A stretch of 64,000 nt of DNA, from the NCBI GenBank assembly GCA_963747425.1, contig CAVVFJ010000001.1, positions 186,001-250,000 on the forward strand, in the 5' to 3' direction. The position numbers were made by a program, and so were the translations under genes. Below the pieces are notes generated by a model. It saw only the letters and a list, made by a program, of their open reading frames with translations. It had not been told where the DNA came from and ran no database searches. Origin of the DNA: DASUPK01 sp963747425 (lineage in GTDB: Bacteria > Actinomycetota > Thermoleophilia > Solirubrobacterales > 70-9). Positions 31,501 to 38,534 of this stretch are shown piece by piece (position 1 is the first letter of the stretch; the number at the start of each line of letters is the position of its first letter).

Positions 31501-33009
31501 ATGGAAGGAAAGGCAAAAACCGGGATCTCACCCACGCGTGCTGAGGATTTCCCTCAGTGGTTCCAGAGCGTGGTCCGCGACGCGGAGGTCGCGGAGCTCG
31601 ACCACGTCCGCGGCGCCATGGTGATCCGCCCCTGGGGCTACGGGATCTGGGAGCTGATGCAGCGCGGTCTCGACGACGGGATCAAGGAGACCGGCGCGGT
31701 GAACGCCTACTTCCCGCTGTTCATCCCGCTGAGCTACTTCGAGGAGGAGGCCAAGCACGTCGAGGGCTTTGCGAAGGAGATGGCGGTGGTGACCCATCAC
31801 CGCCTCGAGCAGGGTGAGGATGGCTCGCTGCACCCGGCCGCCGAGCTCCCGGAGCCGCTGATCGTCCGGCCCACCTCCGAGACGATCATCGGCCGCTCCT
31901 TCACCAAGTGGATCAACTCCTACCGCGACCTGCCGCTGATGGTCAACCAGTGGTGCAACATCGTCCGCTGGGAGCTGCGCCCGCGGGTCCTGCTGCGCAC
32001 CACCGAGTTCCTCTGGCAGGAGGGGCACACCGCCCATGCATCCGAGGAGGAGGCGCTGCGGGAGACCCGCCGGATGCTCGCGGTCTATCGCGAGTTCGCG
32101 GAGTCCCATTTGGCGATCCCCGTGGTCGCCGGGGAGAAGCCCGAGTCGGAGCGGTTCCCGGGCGCCGAGATCACCCTCAGCATCGAGGCGATGATGCAGG
32201 ACGGCAAGGCGCTTCAGTCCGGGACCTCCCACTACCTCGGCCAGAACTTCTCGGCGGCGATGGAGATGGAGTTCACGGACGAGGACGGGGAGCGGAAGCT
32301 CTGCTACACGACCTCGTGGGGCGTCTCCACGCGGATGATGGGCGCCGTCGTGATGACCCATGCGGACGACAACGGCCTCCGCGTTCCTCCCCGCGTGGCG
32401 CCGCAGCAGGTCCAGATCGTCCCGATCACCCGGGATGACCCGACCGCTGTGCTGGAGGCCGCCCGCGAGCTCCAGGCCGAGATCGAGGGCCAGTCGTGGA
32501 TGGACGCGCCGGTGCGCGTCAACGTCGATGCTCGGGAGCGCAAGCCCGCCGAGAAGCGCTGGGAGTGGATCCGCAAGGGGGTGCCGGTCGTGATCGAGCT
32601 CGGCGAGCGGGACATCGAGCAGGGGGTGGTGACGATGACCAGGCGGGACGACCCCGGCCTCTCGCGTGACGCGGTCCCGCGCGAGGGCGCCGCGGAGGCC
32701 GCGGCGGGCATCCTAGGCGACATCCAGCTCGGCTACTTCGAGGAGGCCAGCAAGCGACTGCGGGAGCGGACCCGGGACGACATCACGACCCTGGACGAGT
32801 TTCGTGATTTCTTCTCAGGCGAGGACACCGACTCGGGGGGATTCGTGAAGGCGCCCTGGAGCGAGGACCCGGAGACCGAGAAGACGATGGGCGAGCTCGG
32901 CGTGAGCGTCCGCTGTATCCCCTTCGACGAGGTGCTTCCCTCGGATGCCCGCTGCGTGATCACCGGCGGACCGGCCAAGGTCGTCGCGATCTTCGCGAAG
33001 GCCTACTGA
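31501..33009 (+). CDS. proS: Prolyl-tRNA synthetase, archaeal/eukaryotic type
   Basis: A 502-residue class II synthetase. Motifs: FPQWFQSVVRDAEVAEL at the N-terminus, RPTSET (motif 2 region), WRELRP-type segment VRWELRPRVLLRTTEFLWQEGHTAHA, and GTSHYLGQNFS. The insertion domain of bacterial-type ProS is missing, and the length and motifs are those of the archaeal/eukaryotic form, as in several actinobacterial lineages. ATG at 31501 was chosen; the upstream extension overlaps pgsA on the other strand. The 3' end overlaps a tiny minus-strand ORF by seven bases. Confidence 0.95.
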   Translation: MEGKAKTGISPTRAEDFPQWFQSVVRDAEVAELDHVRGAMVIRPWGYGIWELMQRGLDDGIKETGAVNAYFPLFIPLSYFEEEAKHVEGFAKEMAVVTHHRLEQGEDGSLHPAAELPEPLIVRPTSETIIGRSFTKWINSYRDLPLMVNQWCNIVRWELRPRVLLRTTEFLWQEGHTAHASEEEALRETRRMLAVYREFAESHLAIPVVAGEKPESERFPGAEITLSIEAMMQDGKALQSGTSHYLGQNFSAAMEMEFTDEDGERKLCYTTSWGVSTRMMGAVVMTHADDNGLRVPPRVAPQQVQIVPITRDDPTAVLEAARELQAEIEGQSWMDAPVRVNVDARERKPAEKRWEWIRKGVPVVIELGERDIEQGVVTMTRRDDPGLSRDAVPREGAAEAAAGILGDIQLGYFEEASKRLRERTRDDITTLDEFRDFFSGEDTDSGGFVKAPWSEDPETEKTMGELGVSVRCIPFDEVLPSDARCVITGGPAKVVAIFAKAY

Positions 33010-33161
33010 GCGCTCTGCCGGCTCGCCGGCGGCGCCGGCGTGTTGGTGTTCTTGCGCAGGTCGACGAAGAAAGAGTTCCCGCACGAGAGACAACCGACCA
33101 TCGCGCCGTAGCGCGTGTAGGTCATCAGCCGCAGGTTCAACGGGTTGCTATGACCACACAT
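33003..33161 (-). CDS. Tiny Cys-rich ORF (52 residues)
   Basis: The frame encodes 52 residues starting MCGHSNPLNLRLMTYTRYGA with CLSC at 24-27, then FFVDLRKN. The MCGH and CLSC pairs could together bind one zinc. A GAGGAGG lies 17 bases upstream of the ATG, too far for a standard site. It overlaps the end of proS by seven bases. Real but uncertain; the frame stays open upstream of the ATG (RGGDDLRL) without another start. Confidence 0.45.
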   Translation of the reverse strand: MCGHSNPLNLRLMTYTRYGAMVGCLSCGNSFFVDLRKNTNTPAPPASRQSAQ

Positions 33162-33199
33162 GAGGCGAAGATCATCGCCTCCTCGAAAGGCCGCGAAAA

Positions 33200-33234
33200 G
33201 CGTGCGAACTACCTCTGATTGGCGTGCGAACTAC
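33200..33234 (+). repeat. 13-base direct repeat in the leader of the cytochrome b cluster
   Basis: GCGTGCGAACTAC occurs at 33200-33212 and again at 33222-33234, 22 bases apart, two turns of the helix. Related CGTACGAA words appear near 33270 and 33324. This is the arrangement expected of a dimeric or cooperative operator, but no binding protein is known. Confidence 0.5.
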
Positions 33235-33455
33235 GCCAGCTGACGCCGGGGAAATACGGATCGGCGACTCGTACGAACGTCCAAGGCGCTGCGGCTGGTG
33301 CGGGTGAAGCGCCGCGCCAGGCGTACGAAGCTTGGCCTTCTCCTAAGAGAACTCTCACCCAGGGGCAACCGGGGCCGGACTAGAGTCGTGCGGTGAGGGA
33401 ACTCAGGCGCAGATCGTGGGACGGAATCGCCCGACGAGCCGCGAGGAGGTCCGCG

Positions 33456-33659
33456 TTGAGAGAAATTGCCGGTTGGCTCAGACCCTTGAAGGGCGGCTTG
33501 GCGGCGCCCGCCATCTTCAACCTGAACGGGCCGGCCCACTACGTCCACTGGCATTTCTTCCAGATGTCGGTGGCGAACGTCGTCGTGATCGGGCTGATGA
33601 TCGTGGTCTTCGTCCTGGCGCTCGTCATCCCCTTCCCGCAACGGGAGATCGAGGAGTGA
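33456..33659 (+). CDS. Small membrane protein of the cytochrome b cluster
   Basis: A 67-residue protein with one transmembrane helix (about 36-58) after the segment AAPAIFNLNGPAHYVHWHFFQ. The TTG at 33456 is preceded by a near-perfect AGGAGGT (33444-33450), so an upstream GTG at 33393 is less likely. The stop overlaps the start of the cytochrome b gene as GTGA. No family was recognised. Histidines in HYVHWH could contact heme or quinone; this is speculative. Probably an accessory subunit of the complex. Confidence 0.72.
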   Translation: MREIAGWLRPLKGGLAAPAIFNLNGPAHYVHWHFFQMSVANVVVIGLMIVVFVLALVIPFPQREIEE

Positions 33660-34303
33660 GCCCGGAAGCCGATAAGCGCATGTGGACCGAGCGGGTCCGC
33701 TCGCGTGCCGTCGGCGCTCTGCCCCCCGAGAAGCTGCTGCCCGACCGCCAGCCGGCCTACGTCTCGTCGTGGATCTACGTATTCGGCGTCGCCACGATCG
33801 CGGCGCTGATCGTGGTCGTAGGTTCGGGGGTGATCCTTGGCCTCAAGGGGCCGGCCTGGTGGCACGAATCAGGCGTCGGCAAGTTCTTCAACAGCATCCA
33901 CCTCTGGGCGGTCGAGGTCTTCTTCTTCAGCATGGTCGTGCATCTCTGGGGCAAGTTCTTCATGGGCGCCTGGCGCGGGGGAAGGGCCTGGGTCTGGGTC
34001 ACCGGAGCGATCCTCTTTCTGATCGCGATCGGCACCGCCTTCACCGGCTATCTCTCCCAGCAGAACTTCGACTCGCAGTGGATCGCCAGTGAGGGCAAGG
34101 ACGGGCTGAATTCCGTCGGCATCGGCGCGTTCTTCAACGTGGCCGACTTCGGCCAGATGTACACCTGGCATGTGATCCTGCTGCCGGTCGCCGTAGTGAC
34201 GCTGGTAGTCGGGCATGTCCTCCTGGTCCGGAAGCACGGCGTCGTCCCCCCATACGCTGCGAAGGTCGCTCGCGACACAGCCTCGGCCAAGGGCCCGGCG
34301 TGA
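33656..34303 (+). CDS. Cytochrome b (N-terminal, b6-like) subunit
   Basis: A 215-residue membrane protein with about four spans. It has two histidine pairs placed to bind two hemes: SIHLWAVEVFFFSMVVHLW (His spacing 13-14) and TWHVILLPVAVVTLVVGH (same spacing), plus GTAFTGYLSQQ after the first pair. This is the cytochrome b6/QcrB N-terminal fold. GTG start overlaps the previous stop. The Rieske and cytochrome c subunits expected in a bc complex are not in the window. Confidence 0.9.
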   Translation: MSPEADKRMWTERVRSRAVGALPPEKLLPDRQPAYVSSWIYVFGVATIAALIVVVGSGVILGLKGPAWWHESGVGKFFNSIHLWAVEVFFFSMVVHLWGKFFMGAWRGGRAWVWVTGAILFLIAIGTAFTGYLSQQNFDSQWIASEGKDGLNSVGIGAFFNVADFGQMYTWHVILLPVAVVTLVVGHVLLVRKHGVVPPYAAKVARDTASAKGPA

Positions 34304-35259
34304 GCCCAGGGCGGCCGGGACCTGCGCCGCTCGAGTCCGCGGACTGGAGCGGCCCCTATATCCGCTACGACCTGGTCAAGGAGTTCGTGATCGCCCTCCT
34401 GGTGATCACCGCCCTGGTGGTGCTCCTGGCGGTTCTCTTCTCCTCGCCCGACGACAAGCCGGTGACGATCCAGCAGTGGGCCCGCACCGACCCGTCCGAT
34501 TTCGTCGCCACCGCGGTCACCGAGCTGGATGGCTCGAGCGAGGTAGCCACCTACGGGCCCCCCTACAACCACACGCCGGGCGCCGGCCAGAAGATCGGTC
34601 CGCTCAACCTGCAGAGTGCCGCCGGGGTCCACTTCCCGGTCAACACCGCGGAGGACTTCGTGGTCAACCCACTGCGCAGCATCCCGGGAGACGCCGCTCT
34701 CGCCAATGCACTCGACGCCTACGAGGCTGCCCCGGCGGCCCAGAAGATGGCCTGGACCGACGCCTACACGAAGGCGCTCGACGGCGCCACGTTCCCGGGC
34801 GGGATACCCCAGCTGCCGCCCGGTGACTACGGGCCGGTGGCGCCGATGATGGCCTCCCTGGCGGGACTGGCCGCAACCGGCGGCCTCGACGGCGCCCTGC
34901 TCAACTCGAATCAGTTCTACCAGACCAACTACACCAAGCCACTGCTCTTCCTCTCGGGCGGCGGCTACTTCGAGACGCGGGCCGAGGAGCAACATCTGCT
35001 TGGCGAGCAGTGGGGAATGATGAATGAGACGGGCAGCTATCCGGGCCAGGTCTGGCTCTGGCTCTACACCTTCTGGTACCAGATCGCCCCATTCGACACC
35101 TCCGAGAACGCCGACGCTCAGATCTGGGCGCTGATGATGCTGCTCTCACTGGCATTCATCTGCATCCCCGCGATCCCGGGCCTGCGCAGCCTGCCCCGCC
35201 ATCTCGGCGTTCACCGCCTGATCTGGCGCGACCACTACAGGCGCGTCGAGAACAGCTAG
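34300..35259 (+). CDS. Membrane protein following cytochrome b, unknown family
   Basis: A 319-residue protein with a transmembrane helix near the N-terminus (about 28-48), a long external region (about 50-265) rich in Asn, Pro and Gly, and a C-terminal segment with another span (about 278-296) ending in a basic tail (RLIWRDHYRR). It takes the place where subunit IV of a b6f/bc complex is normally found. GTG start overlaps the cytochrome b stop (GTGA). No CxxCH heme motif and no Rieske motif. Its stop shares CTAG with ispG. Confidence 0.75.
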   Translation: MSPGRPGPAPLESADWSGPYIRYDLVKEFVIALLVITALVVLLAVLFSSPDDKPVTIQQWARTDPSDFVATAVTELDGSSEVATYGPPYNHTPGAGQKIGPLNLQSAAGVHFPVNTAEDFVVNPLRSIPGDAALANALDAYEAAPAAQKMAWTDAYTKALDGATFPGGIPQLPPGDYGPVAPMMASLAGLAATGGLDGALLNSNQFYQTNYTKPLLFLSGGGYFETRAEEQHLLGEQWGMMNETGSYPGQVWLWLYTFWYQIAPFDTSENADAQIWALMMLLSLAFICIPAIPGLRSLPRHLGVHRLIWRDHYRRVENS

Positions 35260-36584
35260 GTGCGGGTGAAGCGGCGCCCCGCCACGGGCGATGCATCCTC
35301 GTCGAGCGCGGGGCGCTTGACGGGCTTCAGATAGGGCTCGCCGTCGGCGAGATCGGGGCCTGTGACGTCCGCGGCATCGGCACGGGCGGCCTCCGCCTCG
35401 AGCTTGGCGATGCGCTCCGGGGTGAGCTCGCCTGCGTTCTCCTCTTCGATCCTCGCCAGCCAGTCCGCGCCCTCCCGGGCCCTGGCCTCCTCCACCTGGA
35501 CGGAGCCGCGATCGAGCGACTTGTCGATCTCGGCGAACAGGGTGTCGACCAGCTCAGCCTGCGGGACCTTCCGCAGCGGCTTGCCGTGCGAGAAGATCAG
35601 CCCCTCGTCCTTGGCGCCGGTGATCCCGAAGTCCGCGTGGGACGCCTCGCCGATGCCGTTGACGGCGCAGCCGAGGACGGCGACCTCGATCGGCTCCTCG
35701 TATCCCTCGAGGCGCCGCTCGATCTCGGCGACGACCGTGTCCATGTCGAACTGCAGGCGGCCGCAGGTCGGGCAGGCGATCAGCACGGGGCCGCGCTCGC
35801 GGAGCTTCAGCGCCTTGAGGATCTCCCAGCCGACCTTGACCTCCTCCTCGGCGTGGAACGTCGAGAGCGAGATCCGGATGGTGTCCCCCACTCCGTCGGC
35901 CAGCAGAGTGCCCAGGCCGACCGACGACTTGAGCGAGCCCGACCACTTGGTTCCGGCTTCGGTGATCCCCAGGTGGATCGGGTAGGGGATGCGCTCGGCC
36001 AGCAGCCGGTTGGAGGCGATCGTGTTCGGGACGCTGGTGGACTTGATCGACACCTTGAAGTTCTCGAAGTCCAGCGACTCCATCATCTCGACGAACTCGA
36101 CCGCGGCCTGCACCAGCGCTTCGACCGAGTCCTGGCGCTCGAGCTCGTGCAGATGCTTGGGGAGCGATCCGGAGTTGACCCCGATTCGCATTGGGACGTT
36201 GGCCGCGTTCGCCTTCTTCGCCACCTCCGCGACCTTCTCCCGGCCGCCGATGTTGCCCGGATTGAGGCGGATGCAGTCGGCGCCGGCGTCGATCGCCTTC
36301 AGGGCCAGGGTGTGGTTGAAGTGGATGTCGGCAATCACCGGGATCGGCGAGTCTCTGACGATCGTCTTCAGCGCCTCCACGTCCTTGTCGCGGGGAACGG
36401 CGACCCGGACGAGATCGGCACCCGCTTCCGCGACGGTGTGGATCTGCTCCATGGTCGCCTCGAGATTGGCCGTCTCCGTCTTGCACATCGTCTGCACGGC
36501 GACGGGTGCGCCGCCCCCGATGGGGACGTCGCGCACGAAGATCTGGCGCTTCGAGGCCACGGGCACAGGGTAGCCGTGGGGCAA
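35256..36584 (-). CDS. ispG: 4-hydroxy-3-methylbut-2-enyl diphosphate synthase
   Basis: An enzyme of the MEP isoprenoid pathway with a TIM-barrel N-terminus (VAVQTMCKTET, IADIHFNH, RLNPGNIGG, RIGVNSGSL) and a C-terminal iron-sulfur domain with CPTCGR and LGCAVNGIGE. The 442 residues include a C-terminal extension of about 60 acidic and alanine-rich residues beyond the usual end. The listed start is TTG; GTG codons at residues 7 and 9 are more typical starts. dxr and uppS of the same pathway lie at 41.7 and 45.3 kb. Confidence 0.94.
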   Translation of the reverse strand: MPHGYPVPVASKRQIFVRDVPIGGGAPVAVQTMCKTETANLEATMEQIHTVAEAGADLVRVAVPRDKDVEALKTIVRDSPIPVIADIHFNHTLALKAIDAGADCIRLNPGNIGGREKVAEVAKKANAANVPMRIGVNSGSLPKHLHELERQDSVEALVQAAVEFVEMMESLDFENFKVSIKSTSVPNTIASNRLLAERIPYPIHLGITEAGTKWSGSLKSSVGLGTLLADGVGDTIRISLSTFHAEEEVKVGWEILKALKLRERGPVLIACPTCGRLQFDMDTVVAEIERRLEGYEEPIEVAVLGCAVNGIGEASHADFGITGAKDEGLIFSHGKPLRKVPQAELVDTLFAEIDKSLDRGSVQVEEARAREGADWLARIEEENAGELTPERIAKLEAEAARADAADVTGPDLADGEPYLKPVKRPALDEDASPVAGRRFTRT

Positions 36585-36684
36585 TTCCGGGCGTGTAGCG
36601 CTCGTGAAGGCGAAACGACGGGCTCACTGCGCTCACGGGGCGGATCTGGGAGGATCGGTGCAGGGGACCCAAGGAAGGGGAGCC

Positions 36685-37605
36685 ATGAACCGTCCCATCA
36701 GTCAAGTGGCGCTCTGCGCTGCGCTCGCAGTCATGCTTCTCGGCGCCCTTGCGCCCGCGGCTTCGGCCAACACGGCGATCCTGGGCAGCACGCTGGCCAG
36801 CAAGTACGACGGCGGAGTCATCAACGCGCCGACGGTCAGCGTCCAGCTCGCATACGACCCGGTGACGAGCACCAACCCGGTCATCTCTCCGGCGAACGGC
36901 GTGATCACCGGCTGGAAGGTGAAGAGCGCAGACGACGGTGCCATCTACACACTCAAGGTCCTGCGGCCGAACGGAGCGGTCAGCCTTGTCACCATGACCA
37001 ACAGCAACTTCACCGGAATCGCATCGGTGAAAGCCCCCGCAGCCGTTCCGGCCGGGACCGCGCTCGCCACGCCGACGGGCAAGATCTTTGCCTATCCGAC
37101 ATCCCTTCCGATCAGCAAGGGCGACTACGTCGGGATGCTGATCGGCGGTGCCGTTGACGGCATGCCTCAGACGATCACGAGCGGCCTGAGCCTGAACCTG
37201 ATCGCGAACAATTTTTCGGCCAAGCCCACGAACGGAGCCGCGGCCAACCTCCTCGCGGACAAGCAGCACGATCTCCTGCTGCAGGCGACGATCGAGTTCT
37301 GCAGCGTCCCGAACGTGGTCGGCCAGACGCAGGCCGCCGCGGCGGCGGCGGTCGCCGCCGCCGACTGCGCGTCAACGGCGACCGCCCAGGAGCTGCAGCT
37401 CAAGCGGATCAAGAAGACCTTCGCGAAAAAGAAGAAGAAGCGAATCAAGGCACGCAACAACGCATTAATGGCGCAGAACGGGCTCGTTCTCAACCAGAGC
37501 ATCGCGCCGGGAACTACGGCCGCGCCGCCCGGACCAGCGGTCGCTCTCAGCGTTGGCGAGGTCGTCAAGCCGCCGAAGAAGAAGAAGAAGAAGCACAAGA
37601 AGTGA
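36685..37605 (+). CDS. Secreted PASTA-domain protein with Lys-rich tail
   Basis: A 306-residue exported protein: signal peptide MNRPISQVALCAALAVMLLGALAPAASA, a beta-rich domain of unknown family (30-200), a PASTA domain (VPNVVGQTQAAAAAAVAAADC to IAPGTTAAPPGPAVALSVG) interrupted by a lysine-rich helix (KKTFAKKKKKRIKARNNA), and a basic tail of eight or more lysines. PASTA domains bind muropeptides or wall polymers. An AAGGAAGGGGAG Shine-Dalgarno stretch precedes the ATG. Poly-lysine tails could anchor it to teichoic or other anionic wall polymers. Confidence 0.85.
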   Translation: MNRPISQVALCAALAVMLLGALAPAASANTAILGSTLASKYDGGVINAPTVSVQLAYDPVTSTNPVISPANGVITGWKVKSADDGAIYTLKVLRPNGAVSLVTMTNSNFTGIASVKAPAAVPAGTALATPTGKIFAYPTSLPISKGDYVGMLIGGAVDGMPQTITSGLSLNLIANNFSAKPTNGAAANLLADKQHDLLLQATIEFCSVPNVVGQTQAAAAAAVAAADCASTATAQELQLKRIKKTFAKKKKKRIKARNNALMAQNGLVLNQSIAPGTTAAPPGPAVALSVGEVVKPPKKKKKKHKK

Positions 37606-37623
37606 TTGCGCGAAGCCTGAGGA

Positions 37624-37640
37624 GCGGGCTACGCGCCCGC
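37624..37640. terminator. Short hairpin between convergent genes
   Basis: GCGGGC (37624-37629) and GCCCGC (37635-37640) with a five-base loop lie between the PASTA gene and the deacetylase gene. The stop codon of the deacetylase is in the loop. No T run. A weak bidirectional terminator at best. Confidence 0.35.
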
Positions 37641-38531
37641 CTGCCGCAGCTTTCGCTGTAGCCCGCCGACGCCGTCCGAGCCGTTCACCCGGATCCGCTT
37701 CAGCCTGTACATCTCGCTCTTCGAGGCAAGGCCCTCCTGCGTGGTCGTCGCGCCCCGGTAGCCCGCTCGCCTCACGGCGGCCACGGTGGCTCTGTTGAAG
37801 CGGCCTGACGGATAGCAGAAGAAGTCGACCGGCACGCGGAAGCGTTTCCGCAGGAGGGCGCGTGAGCCGCCGACCTCGCGTCGCAGGTCGGCGCCCTCCA
37901 TCTTCGTCAGGTCGAGGTGGGAGATCGTGTGCGAGGCGAGCTCCCAGCCTGTGTCGAGCATGCGGTTGACCATCGCCGCGGTCAGCTCGCCGTTCTCCAT
38001 CGCGCCGAGCTGGAGATTCAGCACGCCCGGCCAATGGTGCGCCGCCAGGATCGGCATGGCGTCCGTGTAGTCCCCTCTGTAGCCGTCGTCGAACGAGATC
38101 ACCACCGGCTTCTTCGGGATCAGCCCGCCGTTCTTCCAGGCCGAGTACACCTGCTCGAGCGACACCGCCGTGTATCCGTGCTTGGCCAGGTAGTCCATCT
38201 CGGCTCTGAAGCGGATCGGCTTGACGAAGAGCTCGGGGATCTGCGCGGTCGCCGGCGCACTGGCGATCACGTGGTACATCAGCACCGGGACGGGCCTCAC
38301 CGATCGGGTCAGGTCGCCGGTGTCGGGAGGCGGCCCGGCGCCGCCTCGGGCGAGCTTCGCGGGCGTGGCCGCGCCTCCCGTGCTTCCGCCCGCTCCTGCA
38401 CCGACGACCGCGCCGAGCACGGCGCTCGCAAGGGCAGCGACGGCCAGGGCATTTCGGCGACGAATCGCGGCTCTGCGGCGCCGCTCCTGCAGGCGACGCG
38501 CGCGGCGCCGCCTGCGAATCCCGTCATCCAT
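37629..38531 (-). CDS. Polysaccharide deacetylase (NodB domain), exported
   Basis: A 300-residue metal-dependent deacetylase of the CE4 family. A very arginine-rich N-terminus (1-26) precedes a membrane segment (about 28-48), so it is probably an anchored signal. NodB motifs: VLMYHVI, ISFDDGYRGDY (catalytic Asp and metal Asp), SHTISHLDL (metal His pair), FCYPSGRFN. It probably removes acetyl groups from wall glycans. Separated by three bases from the acyl-CoA ligase upstream on the same strand. Confidence 0.9.
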   Translation of the reverse strand: MDDGIRRRRRARRLQERRRRAAIRRRNALAVAALASAVLGAVVGAGAGGSTGGAATPAKLARGGAGPPPDTGDLTRSVRPVPVLMYHVIASAPATAQIPELFVKPIRFRAEMDYLAKHGYTAVSLEQVYSAWKNGGLIPKKPVVISFDDGYRGDYTDAMPILAAHHWPGVLNLQLGAMENGELTAAMVNRMLDTGWELASHTISHLDLTKMEGADLRREVGGSRALLRKRFRVPVDFFCYPSGRFNRATVAAVRRAGYRGATTTQEGLASKSEMYRLKRIRVNGSDGVGGLQRKLRQAGA

Positions 38532-38534
38532 GGG

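Noticed and set aside
32815..33093. Minus-strand frame of 92 codons overlapping proS
   Set aside because: Almost entirely antisense to a well-conserved gene; the small Cys-rich frame nearby is the better candidate.
33143..33150. GGGTTGCT word resembling the repeat's right arm
   Set aside because: Isolated eight-base match with no partner arm.
35554..37269. Long minus-strand frame of 571 codons and plus frame 35586-37157
   Set aside because: Both are out-of-frame shadows of ispG and the PASTA gene with arginine/alanine-biased composition.
37611..37626. Possible fifth copy of the hairpin element (GCGAAGCCTGAGGAGC)
   Set aside because: Only the right half is similar, the left arm is missing and no compensatory pairing can form. 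Kept out of the family.
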